From positions 1-64,000 of the forward strand of contig CANRIL010000002.1 in the NCBI GenBank assembly GCA_947630625.1: a stretch of DNA of 64,000 nucleotides, written 5' to 3'. Below the pieces are notes generated by a model, which saw nothing but the letters and a program-made list of their open reading frames with translations, made no database searches and was not told where the DNA came from. Position numbers and translations under genes: made by a program. This document shows positions 39,080 through 48,453 of this stretch, piece by piece (positions within the stretch are counted from its first letter, which is position 1; every line of letters starts with the position of its first letter). Source of the stretch: an uncultured Clostridia bacterium (GTDB lineage: Bacteria > Bacillota > Clostridia > Oscillospirales > CAG-272).

Positions 39080-40942
39080 TCACTTCTCTCTCATCATTCG
39101 GCACAGCGTTTCACCTCCGTATACAACCGCCCCGCATCCGGAACAGCCCTCGCGGCAGTTCTTTGACGGGCGGCTCTCTTTAGCAGCCGCGTATTCGCGC
39201 AGCAGAAACTTTTTTGTCACCCCGATGTCGATCACGTCCCACGGCAATATCTCATCCGCCGCGCGCTCGCGCCTCGTATAAAAATCGGGGTCGATCCCCA
39301 CGGCGTCAAACGCCGCCTGCCACCTCTCCATCGAGAAATGTTCATCCCACGCGTCAAAGCATGCACCGAGCCGCCGCATCTCTGACATCACGGCGCCGAG
39401 CCGTCTGTCCCCGCGCGCAAGCACCGCTTCAATGAAGGATACCTCAGAATCGTGGAAATTATACTTGATCCGCCTGTCCTTAATATTGTCGGCGATCAGG
39501 CGCTGGCGGCGGACAAATTCTTCCTTACTTATCTGTTCAGCCCACTGAAACGGCGTAAACGGCTTCGGGATGAAGCACGCCGTCGAGATCGTGACCTGCG
39601 GCGGCCGCTTTTTGTTGCGCCCCTCGGTCTTGTAATATTCATCTATCACCTTTGACGCGAGCTTCGGGATACCGAGAACGTCCTCGTCAGTCTCCGTCGG
39701 CAGGCCGATCATAAAATACAGCTTGACCTGAGATTTTCCCGCCTCAAACGCGATGTGGACAGCGTTCAGTATGTCCTCCTCGCGGACGTTTTTGTTTATC
39801 GCGTCGCGCAGCCTCTGCGTCCCCGCCTCCGGCGCAAACGTCAGCCCGGACGAGCGAACGCCGCTTATCTTCGCCATCAGCTCGCGCGTGAAGCTGTCGG
39901 CGCGAAGCGACGGCAGCGAGAGCGAAATATTGTTGTCGTTCGTCCATTTTATAAGCTCGTCCGTCAGCCTGTCGACACAGGTGTAATCGTCGATCGCGAG
40001 CGAGGTCAGCGAAATTTCGTCATATCCCGTATTCCTGTACATCTCCTCCGCCTGGCGGCACAGCGTCTCCACGCTTCTGTCCCTGACCGGGCGGTATACC
40101 ATCCCCGCCTGACAAAATCTGCACCCGCGTATGCAGCCGCGGAACACCTCAAGCATTATCCTGTCATGCACGACCTCAGTATACGGCATGACGGGCGATG
40201 TCGGAAAATATGCGTGGTCGAAGTCCTCAACGATGCGCTTTTTAACCTTCACCGGAACGCGCGCGTCGATCGGCTCAAAGCGCGATATCGCGCCGTCCTC
40301 GCCGTATGCGACCCGATACAGCGACGGGACATAGAATCCCTCAAGCTCGGTCGCGGCGGCGAACAAAAACGCGCGGCGGCTGTATGTTCCGTCTGCCTTC
40401 ATCTTTATATAAAGCCTCGAAAGCTCCGGCAGAGCCTCCTCGCCCTCGCCTATAGAGAAAATATCAAAGAAATCCGCCATCGGCTCCGCGTTGTAAGCGC
40501 AAGGGCCGCCGCCGATCACGATAGGATCATCCTCCCCGCGCTCGTCCGCGCGCTCCGGGATATTTCCAAGTTCGAGCATCAAGAGCACGTTCGTGAAGCA
40601 CATCTCATACTGAAGCGTAAACGCCACGATGTCAAATTCCGAGATCGCGTCCCCGCTTTCGTGCGCCGTCAGCGGGATATTGTACTCCCGCATCCGCTCC
40701 TGCATGTCGACCCACGGCGTATATACGCGCTCGCACCAAACGTCAGGCTCGCGGTTCAGCGCGCCGTACAGTATCCTGACGCCGAGATTCGACATTCCGA
40801 TCTCGTAAGTGTCCGGAAAACAGAACGCCCATCTGCATTTAACGGCGCTTTTGTCCTTTATGACCTCGCCGCGCTCCCCGCCCGTGTATCTCGCCGGTTT
40901 TGAGACACTGCGCAGTATGGAGCCGTACTTTTTATAATCCAT
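39080..40942 (-). CDS. TIGR03960 B12-binding-domain/radical SAM protein
   Basis: This 620-residue protein has an N-terminal B12-binding-like region (FCFPDTYEIGMSNLGVRILY, IGGGPCAYNAEP, IFSIGEGEEALPEL) and a radical-SAM core with the cluster motif CIRGCRFCQ, followed by GYDEISLTSLAIDDY, FAPEAGTQRLRD and LYFMIGLPTETDED. It resembles MiaB/methylthiotransferase-like enzymes that act on RNA. A C-terminal cysteine cluster CREGCSGCG may bind a second metal centre. Substrate unknown. Confidence 0.93.
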   Translation of the reverse strand: MDYKKYGSILRSVSKPARYTGGERGEVIKDKSAVKCRWAFCFPDTYEIGMSNLGVRILYGALNREPDVWCERVYTPWVDMQERMREYNIPLTAHESGDAISEFDIVAFTLQYEMCFTNVLLMLELGNIPERADERGEDDPIVIGGGPCAYNAEPMADFFDIFSIGEGEEALPELSRLYIKMKADGTYSRRAFLFAAATELEGFYVPSLYRVAYGEDGAISRFEPIDARVPVKVKKRIVEDFDHAYFPTSPVMPYTEVVHDRIMLEVFRGCIRGCRFCQAGMVYRPVRDRSVETLCRQAEEMYRNTGYDEISLTSLAIDDYTCVDRLTDELIKWTNDNNISLSLPSLRADSFTRELMAKISGVRSSGLTFAPEAGTQRLRDAINKNVREEDILNAVHIAFEAGKSQVKLYFMIGLPTETDEDVLGIPKLASKVIDEYYKTEGRNKKRPPQVTISTACFIPKPFTPFQWAEQISKEEFVRRQRLIADNIKDRRIKYNFHDSEVSFIEAVLARGDRRLGAVMSEMRRLGACFDAWDEHFSMERWQAAFDAVGIDPDFYTRRERAADEILPWDVIDIGVTKKFLLREYAAAKESRPSKNCREGCSGCGAVVYGGETLCRMMREK

Positions 40943-40966
40943 ATTTGTTCCTTTCTCTGTTATATA

Positions 40967-40995
40967 GGGAGAAGTCCCGTACAGGACTTCCCCCT
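40967..40995 (-). terminator. hairpin between the 41021 gene and the radical-SAM pair
   Basis: Minus strand: GGGGAAGTCC pairs with GGACTTC/TCCC across GTAC, followed by TATATAAC. The T run is poor, so termination may be partial. Confidence 0.45.
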
Positions 40996-41020
40996 ACAGA
41001 TACTATATTATGTCAAAACG

Positions 41021-43423
41021 TCACGACACTATCATTCTCGACACAATGAGCATCGGGATGATCCAGAAAAGCTGATAGAGCGAGATGAACAGCGGCGAAA
41101 GCCCGATCGCGGAGAACAGCACCGACAGCGCCGAGATTATCAGGCTGACGAACAGCGAGATAATCACGAGCATCGTATTCACGCTGCGCGCGTGGAGCAC
41201 CTTTTCGCAGAGGGTGACGGTCTGGAGCAGCGTCTTCGGCGAATCGGTCGAAACGAGCCCGCTGACAGACGTGTCCGCGACGATCGTCCTGTCGTCAAGC
41301 GATTTGCAGCGGATGACGCGGACGGGATATTTTTTAAGTCGTACCTGTCTGCCGAGGAATTCTTCGGTGACGTTCGGGTCAAACGTCTTGATCCCGATGA
41401 ACATTCCGCTCTTGTCGAGCTGCTTGAGCGTAAATTCAAAGTCGGTGTCGACATTATACTGTATCAGCATGCGCGAAACGAACTTGCCGTTTTCGACCAT
41501 ATACATGACGGAAATGTTGTCGCCGAAGTCGTCGTTTTTGTGCTCTTCGAGCGGCCGTGGTATGTGAATGCCCGTTTCGGCGATCGCGTCGATCGAGCCG
41601 AACATCACATTTTTGCCTTCGACCGTCACATCGAGCAGCCCCGGCAGGCAGCGCTCCACGGTCACGTCGTCCGAGTGACCGATGTCGCGCGTCGCAAGGT
41701 CAAACACATCGGAAAGGGGTCCGCCGACAGTGCAGAACACACTCGCCGCCGTATAAAGCACGCGATCGATCCTGTTGTTGCCGAATACGTTGATGCCGCG
41801 CACGGTGACGCCCGTTGAGGGGAACACGTTTTTGTCGTCGAATGATATGATCGCCGCGTCAGCGTATTCCTCAACGGAGCTTTCGCCGACGATCGTGCAG
41901 TCGTCCTCGTTTGCCTTTTGGACCGCGCGGTAGAGCGGGTCGGAGAACATATAAAATACAGATATCGGCAGGCACGTCAGCGCGACGGACGCAGCCGCGT
42001 GCAGGCCGTTATATAGCGTCTCGACACCGCTGTAGCTGTAAGCGAAGAACGCCGCCGATACGACGAGAACAGCGGGAATTATGAAGCCGATGAATTTTCT
42101 TCCGCCCGCGTACCTGTTCGTGCGGAGGAAATAATCGCCGACAAAATCAGCTCCCTCGACCTTGAGGACGCTTATGTCCTCGGCCTTGTCGTCCTCGTCC
42201 ATCAGATCAGAGAACGCCTCATGTTCGAGGTGCGACTCCGCCATGGAAAGGCTCGCGAGCGCGCACTTCTTTTTCTTCGACGATATGATCCCAAAGCTCA
42301 TTATCTCGCGGCGAAGGTTGATCAGCTCATAAACATAAAGGAGCAGGAATCCAACCGCCACGGGCAGATTGAACGTTTCGGGCCCCGTCTCTCCGAACGA
42401 ATCACAGAACGAGATCGCCGCTGAATATATAACGTCGAAAAGCAGCGCAAAGCACGCGACGCATTCCGGCGTCGGCTTGCCGCGGAAGAAATTTTTAAAT
42501 CCGTTAAAGAGCGATTTCCAGGCGAACGCGGCGGTTATGAGCGCCAGCTGGAGCCCCGCCATTATATAAACGACCGGGTACGTCAGCTTGTCAAACGGCC
42601 CCGAAAGGGTGAACCCGAACATCGGACCGCACTCAAGCATGAAAAGCGCAAGCGTCAAAAGCGCAGCTCCCAAAAGCTTGAGCTTCGAGGCGCGGTAACT
42701 GCTCTGATACCTTTCCGCGATCTCGCGCGTCTGCGTCGGCGTCGTGTATTCGTATTCGAGCTCCGCGCGCTCGCGGTTGACGGAAACTGTTTTGTCAAGC
42801 TCCGTCTGCTGCTTCGACGCAAATCTGTTGGCGCGTTCCTCGCCGACCGTGCTTTCAAGCTCATCGTCCATCCCGAGGGCGAGAAGAATGTTCATGTCAA
42901 AATCGTCGAGCTTTTCAAAATTCTCGTCCGTCTCGCCTGAACCGTCATGTTCCTCCGGCGCGGCAAAACCCTTATAAGGGTCGTCGCCTTCCCCGCCGTA
43001 TTCCGCAAACATCGACGCGTCCGGCTCGGATCTCTCCCCGTTCACGTCAGAATTTTCCCCCTGAACGCTGCCCGAACTCTCGGTTTCGTCGGCGCCGCTT
43101 TGCGCGGAAGGCGTCTCGTAGATGCCGGTCGGATAATCATCGGGACCGTCTGCGGCAACGCCGTTCGGCTCAAAATCCTCGATCCTATCATAAACAGCGG
43201 ACTCCCCGCCCGCCTCGTCGCGCGGACGTGCGCCGTCTGTGTCGCGCCTCGACGCCGTGCGGCGGCGATGGCGCTGTTGTCCCTTGTCCTCCGCGGGCTG
43301 CGCCGGGTCGGGAACGTTTGATGCCTCCACGACTTGTGCGCCGTCTTCGGGACCTTCATCAGGCAGATATTTGCTTAGAAGCTCATTTATGTCGACTTGG
43401 CTGTCGTGTCTTTCTTCGCTCAT
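41021..43423 (-). CDS. degenerate P-type-ATPase-like membrane protein
   Basis: This 800-residue protein has a disordered acidic N-terminus (1-170), then hydrophobic segments near 248-268, 282-302, 323-342, 354-370, 443-465 and 470-492. ALTCLPISVFYMFSDPLYRA (481-500) sits where P1B pumps have CPC; VEEYADAAIISFDDKNVFP (517-535) aligns with the stretch holding DKTGT, now DKNVF. Later VEGKNVMFGS (601-610) and GMFIGIKTFDPN (673-684) match the N- and P-domain positions, with TGD lost, and two helices close it (750-798). The phosphorylation motif is broken, so I infer a non-pumping pseudoenzyme. It lies 57 nt after rlmB. Confidence 0.68.
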   Translation of the reverse strand: MSEERHDSQVDINELLSKYLPDEGPEDGAQVVEASNVPDPAQPAEDKGQQRHRRRTASRRDTDGARPRDEAGGESAVYDRIEDFEPNGVAADGPDDYPTGIYETPSAQSGADETESSGSVQGENSDVNGERSEPDASMFAEYGGEGDDPYKGFAAPEEHDGSGETDENFEKLDDFDMNILLALGMDDELESTVGEERANRFASKQQTELDKTVSVNRERAELEYEYTTPTQTREIAERYQSSYRASKLKLLGAALLTLALFMLECGPMFGFTLSGPFDKLTYPVVYIMAGLQLALITAAFAWKSLFNGFKNFFRGKPTPECVACFALLFDVIYSAAISFCDSFGETGPETFNLPVAVGFLLLYVYELINLRREIMSFGIISSKKKKCALASLSMAESHLEHEAFSDLMDEDDKAEDISVLKVEGADFVGDYFLRTNRYAGGRKFIGFIIPAVLVVSAAFFAYSYSGVETLYNGLHAAASVALTCLPISVFYMFSDPLYRAVQKANEDDCTIVGESSVEEYADAAIISFDDKNVFPSTGVTVRGINVFGNNRIDRVLYTAASVFCTVGGPLSDVFDLATRDIGHSDDVTVERCLPGLLDVTVEGKNVMFGSIDAIAETGIHIPRPLEEHKNDDFGDNISVMYMVENGKFVSRMLIQYNVDTDFEFTLKQLDKSGMFIGIKTFDPNVTEEFLGRQVRLKKYPVRVIRCKSLDDRTIVADTSVSGLVSTDSPKTLLQTVTLCEKVLHARSVNTMLVIISLFVSLIISALSVLFSAIGLSPLFISLYQLFWIIPMLIVSRMIVS

Positions 43424-43480
43424 ATTCTGACCATCCTTTTTTGATTGATTCGATTCCCCGTATGGATCGGAATTATCTCT

Positions 43481-44269
43481 TCATAATGCACGTGATCTCT
43501 GCTGGCGCGCGGCCTCCGTCAGAAGAACGGCGGCGGCGCACGAAACGTTGAGTGAATTCACCTTGCCGTACATCGGGATCGACGCCGTAAAATCGCTTCT
43601 CTCCCGCAGAAGACGGCTGACTCCGTCCCCTTCGCTGCCGAAAATGATCGCCGAGGGCGATTTAAAATCGCATTCATAATACGGCGTGCCGCCTGCCTCG
43701 GCGGCAAATACCCAGACTCCGCGCTGTTGAAGCGCGCCAACCGTGTCGGCGAGATTTGTCACCCTGACCACGGTCACGTGTTCGACCGCGCCCGCCGACG
43801 ATTTTGTCACGACCGGCGTGACGCCGGAGCTGTGCCGCTTCGGTATTATGAGCCCGTGCGCGCCGGAGCAGTCAACGCAGCGGATCAGCGCGCCGAGATT
43901 CTGCGGGTCTGTAACGCCGTCCGCGATCGCGATCAGCGGCAGCTCGCCCCTGCTTTCGGCCTTTTCGAAAATGTCATCAAGCGTGCCATATTCGCATGCG
44001 GACGCGATCGCGACGATCCCCTGATGATTCGCGCCGCCCGCCATCGTATCAAGGCGGGAGCTCTCGACCTCGATAACCGGTATCCCGCGCTTCTTCGCCG
44101 TGGCGATAAGCTCCGTGATGCTGCCCTCGCGCTCGCCGCGCTTGACGAAGAGCTTGTCCGTGTCCCTGCCCGACCTGAGCAGCTCGCGGACAGCGTTCCG
44201 CCCGATGACCGCGCCGGAATCGACGCCGCTCGCCGTGCCGCGGCGTTCTCTTTCATTGTCTGCCGCCAT
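43481..44269 (-). CDS. rlmB: 23S rRNA (guanosine-2251-2'-O)-methyltransferase, SpoU family
   Basis: This 262-residue enzyme has an N-terminal L7Ae-like substrate domain (IGRNAVRELLRSG) and the SPOUT core DGVTDPQNLGALIRCVDCSG, IIFGSEGDGVSRLL and IPMYGKVNSLNVSCAAAVLL. It methylates the peptidyl-transferase-loop guanosine using SAM and a deep trefoil knot. Gap to the next gene is 57 nt, so both are probably one transcript. Confidence 0.93.
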   Translation of the reverse strand: MAADNERERRGTASGVDSGAVIGRNAVRELLRSGRDTDKLFVKRGEREGSITELIATAKKRGIPVIEVESSRLDTMAGGANHQGIVAIASACEYGTLDDIFEKAESRGELPLIAIADGVTDPQNLGALIRCVDCSGAHGLIIPKRHSSGVTPVVTKSSAGAVEHVTVVRVTNLADTVGALQQRGVWVFAAEAGGTPYYECDFKSPSAIIFGSEGDGVSRLLRERSDFTASIPMYGKVNSLNVSCAAAVLLTEAARQQRSRAL

Positions 44270-44429
44270 ATTATCCCTTATCCGACTGCGCGATATCCGC
44301 CCGCCGAACAGTCGGCATCCGCAAGAATATAAACAGCCTATTATAATTCATTATAAAGATATTATATCACAATCATCATCGTTTGTATATATTTTTGCCG
44401 CGAAATTCTCAATAAAATCGAATAGATAA

Positions 44430-44470
44430 GCTTATAAAAGCGGCCGCAGCCGTAGAATTTACGGCTGCGG
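44430..44470 (-). terminator. terminator after the ABC exporter operon
   Basis: CCGCAGCCGT (44444-44453) pairs with ACGGCTGCGG (44461-44470) across AGAATTT; on the minus strand CCGCTTTTATAAG follows. The element GCCGCAGC(C)GTAGAATTT recurs at 44521-44537. Confidence 0.65.
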
Positions 44471-44541
44471 TCAGGCTTCCCTCTAAAAATTAAGCTGCGT
44501 TTACTTTGAGAAAAAGAACCGCCGCAGCGTAGAATTTGATT

Positions 44542-46443
44542 TTACAACTTCCCCGTCTTCGCTCCTTCGGTGTAATACTGCGCCTGCGCGAACCAAAGCG
44601 CACTATATTTTCCGTCCGCATCGGCGACAAGCTCATCGTGACTGCCCATTTGAACAATGCTGCCGCGGTCGAACACCGTGATCGTGTCGCAGAAGCGGCA
44701 CGACGACAGACGGTGGCTGATGAAAACAGTCGTCTTGTTTTCGGCGATCCTGTTGAAATTCTCGTAGACCTCGGCTTCCGCTATCGGGTCGAGCGCCGCC
44801 GTCGGCTCGTCAAGGATCACAAACGGCGCGTCCTTGTAAAGCGCCCGCGCGAGCGCGACCTTCTGCCGTTCGCCGCCGGAAAGGTCAATGCCCTCGGAAT
44901 CATAGTCACGCCCAATCGCGAAATCGAGCGCATTTACGCCTTTTTCCGCCGCCTCCGCGTCGAGCTTTTCGAGCTTTTCGCCCATACCGGCGCGGATGAG
45001 GCAGCCGCGCGCCTTTTTTTCATCATATCCGAACGACGCGGACACGTTATCTCCTATCGAAAAATCGAACAGCGTGTAATCCTGAAAAACAACGGAAAAC
45101 AGCGCCATATATTCATCGTACCGATAGCGGGTGATGTCTATGCCGTTAAGCAAAATCTTGCCCTCGGTCGGGTCGTATAGACGGCAGAGAAGCTTGATAA
45201 ACGTTGTCTTTCCTGAGCCGTTTTCGCCGACGATCGCAAGCTTTTCGCCGATCCTGAATTTCATGCTGACGTGACGCAGCGCGTAATTTTCCGTGCGCGG
45301 ATACTTAAAGCTGACATCGCGAAACTCGATCTCGTAGTCGAGGTCGTCCCGCTTCTCGACGGCGAGCGTGCCCTTGTACATATCGTTCGGCATATCGAGA
45401 TATTTATAAAACTGAACGAGAAAGCGGTTGTTCTGCCGCAGCGCGCCGATATCTATCGCAAGTCCCGACACAGCGCCGATAAAGCGACCTATCGTCCCCT
45501 GATAAAGGACAAAGCTGCCTATTCCGAACACGCCGATGAACGATTTCGCGGCGACAAATATGAACAGCGCAGCATCGAGCGCCGCGTTCAACATTACCGT
45601 ATACGCTCCGTATTTTATAGACGCCCGGTTTAGATTTTCGATGAATTTCGGACGAAGGTTATGTTTACGCATTTCCTCCATAACGATGCGGTTCAGTCCG
45701 AAAATGATCATATCTGCGCCCCACAGTCGGTTATATGTGAAAAGGCGGACATTAAGATTTGCTGCGTCAGAAATAGCTTCGAGTTCTTTTTTAACTCTCA
45801 CGCCCTCGATACGCAGAGACAGCGCAGCATTCAAGATGATGAGTGCCGCGATAATGAGCGCCGACGCGGGCGAGTTTATAAATCCGAGAAATCCCGAAAA
45901 ATTGCCCGCCGCCGTCATCGTGAACATTGAAACGGTCAATGCTGTCGAGAATACGATATTGATAATGCGTTCCGCTATCCACGGAAAAGACCGGTAAACG
46001 TGCATCATTCCGCCGCCGAAGGCGTTCTGATCCGCAAATATCCTCGAGCGCAGAAGGATCACGTCCGGGTCCTCGATGTGCTCATACTGAAAGTCGTTCT
46101 GCGCATGCAAAAGAAATTCCTCGTGCTTTTTTTCTTTATATGCTGTGGCGACGTTCTTTTTGCTGTTCAGCAAGCGCGATATGACCGAAAGCGCGAATCC
46201 TCCGCCCACCGTTATCGCGACTAAAACGATGAGCCTGTGAACATCGCACCCGCCCGCAAGCTCGTTTATTATCGACGCCGACATATAAAGGTTAAAATAC
46301 GGGGCGACGGAATCAAAAAGCAGCGGGCATATACTTATAAACCAAAAGTGAGGCTGTATCTCATTCCATATTTTCACCGCGCGCCATATAAGAGCCGCAT
46401 CTTCACGCAGCGTGCGTTTTTCCGGATCAAATCGCCGTTTCAT
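44542..46443 (-). CDS. ABC exporter subunit (fused permease and ATPase), second of a pair
   Basis: This 633-residue half-transporter has about six membrane helices in residues 30-330, then an ATPase with Walker A GENGSGKTT, signature LSGGERQKVALA, Walker B FVILDEPTAALD and H-loop FISHRLS. The ATG at 46443 overlaps the upstream ABC gene by 17 nt, with AAGGAGG nearby, so translation is coupled and the two probably form a heterodimer. Substrate unknown; the LytTR regulator upstream suggests peptide, bacteriocin or antibiotic export. Both ATPase sites look intact. Confidence 0.92.
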   Translation of the reverse strand: MKRRFDPEKRTLREDAALIWRAVKIWNEIQPHFWFISICPLLFDSVAPYFNLYMSASIINELAGGCDVHRLIVLVAITVGGGFALSVISRLLNSKKNVATAYKEKKHEEFLLHAQNDFQYEHIEDPDVILLRSRIFADQNAFGGGMMHVYRSFPWIAERIINIVFSTALTVSMFTMTAAGNFSGFLGFINSPASALIIAALIILNAALSLRIEGVRVKKELEAISDAANLNVRLFTYNRLWGADMIIFGLNRIVMEEMRKHNLRPKFIENLNRASIKYGAYTVMLNAALDAALFIFVAAKSFIGVFGIGSFVLYQGTIGRFIGAVSGLAIDIGALRQNNRFLVQFYKYLDMPNDMYKGTLAVEKRDDLDYEIEFRDVSFKYPRTENYALRHVSMKFRIGEKLAIVGENGSGKTTFIKLLCRLYDPTEGKILLNGIDITRYRYDEYMALFSVVFQDYTLFDFSIGDNVSASFGYDEKKARGCLIRAGMGEKLEKLDAEAAEKGVNALDFAIGRDYDSEGIDLSGGERQKVALARALYKDAPFVILDEPTAALDPIAEAEVYENFNRIAENKTTVFISHRLSSCRFCDTITVFDRGSIVQMGSHDELVADADGKYSALWFAQAQYYTEGAKTGKL

Positions 46444-48277
46444 TTTTCTCCGCCTCCTTATAATATTTGCTCTGTATGTCAAAAAGCTCACGGTATTTGC
46501 CGTTTGCCGCCATCAGCTCGTCGTGCGTGCCGACCTCTGCGATGACCGCGCCGTCGAGAAAGAAGATCCGGTCGCAGAAGCGCGTTGAGGCGAGCCGGTG
46601 CGAAATAAAGACAGACGTGGCATGCTCCGCTATCTCGTTATAGCGGCGGTACATCCTGTCCTCCGCTATCGGGTCGAGCGCCGCCGTCGGCTCGTCGAGA
46701 ATGATGCAGAGCGGATTTTTGTAAAGCAGTCTCGCGAGCAGCAGCTTCTGTGCCTCGCCGCCCGAAAGCTCAATGCCGTCGCGGTTTATCTCGCGGTTCA
46801 GCATCGTTTCGACGCCGCGCGGCAGCGACGCTACCTCCTCCGACAGCCCTGCGATCTCGATGCAGCGCGCGAGCCTTTCCCGGTCGATCTCCTCATCCGT
46901 CATCGCCGAGGCGATGTTGCGCGCGATCGAGACGGGCAGGAGGTTATAGTTCTGCGGGACAAAGCCGAAAAGCGAATACATCTCGTCGCGGTTATACTCA
47001 AAGAGCGTATGCCCGTCTATTAAGACCTCGCCCTCGTCAGGCAGGAGCAGTCCGCACATCATCATCGTGAGCGTCGTTTTGCCCGCTCCGTTCAGACCGA
47101 CAAGGGCTATCTTTTCCCCTGCCCCGATTTTGAAGGATATATTGTCAAGCACCTTTCCTTCACCCATCGGATACTTATATGAGACGTTTCTGAATTCTAT
47201 CGAAAACGGAGAGGTGGGGATCGGTATGCCTTCGCCTCGGTTAAGACACCCTTTCAGCTCCGTACATTCTCTGAAATCGGACACCTGCATCGCGCCATCG
47301 CGCACGCTTCCGACAGTCGAGAGTATACCGCCCATAACATCCGACATCGACGTTATCGCGGAGAAATAGAGGACGAACGACGCGGCATCGACGTTTCCGT
47401 TCACGGCGCTGTAAATGAGAAACGCATACGCGGCGGCGTCGCGCACAAGAGTGACTGAAAAGCGGACGAAAAAGGGCAAATGTCCGCGCCGCTGGAGTTT
47501 TTTCTCTTCGTCATATGCGAGCGAGAGTATGCGGGAGAAGCGTTTGTGAAGTTCGTCCTTCATGCCGTAAAGCCTTATATCCTTCGCAAACTTCAAATTG
47601 TTCGATATTTCCACCGAAGTGTAGTCTATTTTCTTGTAGATCGCATAGCGCGCGTCCCGGTCAGCGTAGTTTTTGTTTCGCACAAACGCGGACATGCTGT
47701 AATTGACAGCGCACCCGACCGCGATCAGGAGTATTATTGCGGGATGGAGCAGAGATATGACGGAACCGAACAGGAGGAAATTCAGAAGCTCGGAGAGCAT
47801 ATTTGAAAAATCCATCGGGAAATGTGCCCCCGCCGAGTGATTGCTGGCACGGTCGGAGCGCTCGTATATTTTCTGAACCTCTGGGTCAAGATCGAGGTAC
47901 CAGTCGCGGTCGCGGAGGTTTAAGAACTCGATGTACTTCATCCGAAGAGCGATATACGGTTCTGCGTTGCTCATCATAGCGGACAGGACGTTATTGCAGA
48001 GATCGAAGAGCAGTCTTGACGCTATGATCCCGATTATGACGAGCGCAACGGTCGAAAATGATCCGGCAGTCTCGAGCGAGCGCAGTATAAGCGTCGGCGT
48101 CCACAGCGCTATCACCGAGAGAATGAGCGACACCGGCACGGTGAGGATACCTGTCCACGCGAGCGACCGCTCCGTCTGCCACAGGAGCCTGTATATGTAG
48201 CCGACGCATGACATCATCCCGTACTTCGGTCTGCGCTCCGGTTCTTTTTGTTTCTTTGCTTTCTTATTCTCAGCCAT
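46427..48277 (-). CDS. ABC exporter subunit (fused permease and ATPase), first of a pair
   Basis: This 616-residue half-transporter has a basic start, about six transmembrane helices in residues 35-320, and an ATPase with Walker A GLNGAGKTT, signature LSGGEAQKLLLA, Walker B IILDEPTAALDP and H-loop FISHRLA. It is followed by a homologous subunit with a 17-nt overlap. The promoter region upstream has an extended -10 without a good -35 and a direct repeat suited to the LytTR regulator, so the pair is probably induced by the neighbouring two-component system. Confidence 0.92.
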   Translation of the reverse strand: MAENKKAKKQKEPERRPKYGMMSCVGYIYRLLWQTERSLAWTGILTVPVSLILSVIALWTPTLILRSLETAGSFSTVALVIIGIIASRLLFDLCNNVLSAMMSNAEPYIALRMKYIEFLNLRDRDWYLDLDPEVQKIYERSDRASNHSAGAHFPMDFSNMLSELLNFLLFGSVISLLHPAIILLIAVGCAVNYSMSAFVRNKNYADRDARYAIYKKIDYTSVEISNNLKFAKDIRLYGMKDELHKRFSRILSLAYDEEKKLQRRGHLPFFVRFSVTLVRDAAAYAFLIYSAVNGNVDAASFVLYFSAITSMSDVMGGILSTVGSVRDGAMQVSDFRECTELKGCLNRGEGIPIPTSPFSIEFRNVSYKYPMGEGKVLDNISFKIGAGEKIALVGLNGAGKTTLTMMMCGLLLPDEGEVLIDGHTLFEYNRDEMYSLFGFVPQNYNLLPVSIARNIASAMTDEEIDRERLARCIEIAGLSEEVASLPRGVETMLNREINRDGIELSGGEAQKLLLARLLYKNPLCIILDEPTAALDPIAEDRMYRRYNEIAEHATSVFISHRLASTRFCDRIFFLDGAVIAEVGTHDELMAANGKYRELFDIQSKYYKEAEKNETAI

Positions 48278-48321
48278 CGGTCTATCATACCTTTCACGTT
48301 GTATGCGGCTTCACTTGTCAC

Positions 48322-48387
48322 ATCATATCACATCCGCGAGAAAAAATGCGCGCTTCGTGAACGAAACGTTGTTTTCGGTGAACGAAA
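48322..48387 (-). promoter_or_regulatory. LytTR-type operator and activator-dependent promoter of the ABC exporter pair
   Basis: GTGAACGAAA occurs at 48357-48366 and 48378-48387 (21 bp apart, two helical turns), read as TTTCGTTCAC on the gene strand. Downstream is an extended -10 TGA-TATGAT (TATGAT 48327-48322) with no recognisable -35. The repeats sit at roughly -42 to -72. Confidence 0.65.
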
Positions 48388-48390
48388 TGC

Positions 48391-48442
48391 AAAAAACAGT
48401 TCTGACCAGAACATGGGGAAAACCTCCCCAAAGGTTTTCCCC
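48391..48442 (-). terminator. double-hairpin terminator after the sensor kinase
   Basis: Minus strand: GGGGAAAACCT/AGGTTTTCCCC (48442-48415), then GTTCT/AGAAC around GGTC followed by TGTTTTTT (48412-48391). It ends the regulator-kinase transcript just before the exporter promoter. Confidence 0.72.
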
Positions 48443-48453
48443 ACAAAAATCCC

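Noticed and set aside
39755-40903. A 382-codon plus-strand open frame opposite the TIGR03960 gene
   Set aside because: The minus-strand frame has clear radical-SAM motifs; the antisense one is Arg-rich with no support.
44430-44541. Repeated GCCGCAGC(C)GTAGAATTT as a CRISPR or insertion-site repeat
   Set aside because: Only two partial copies, one in a terminator stem; more likely a local duplication.
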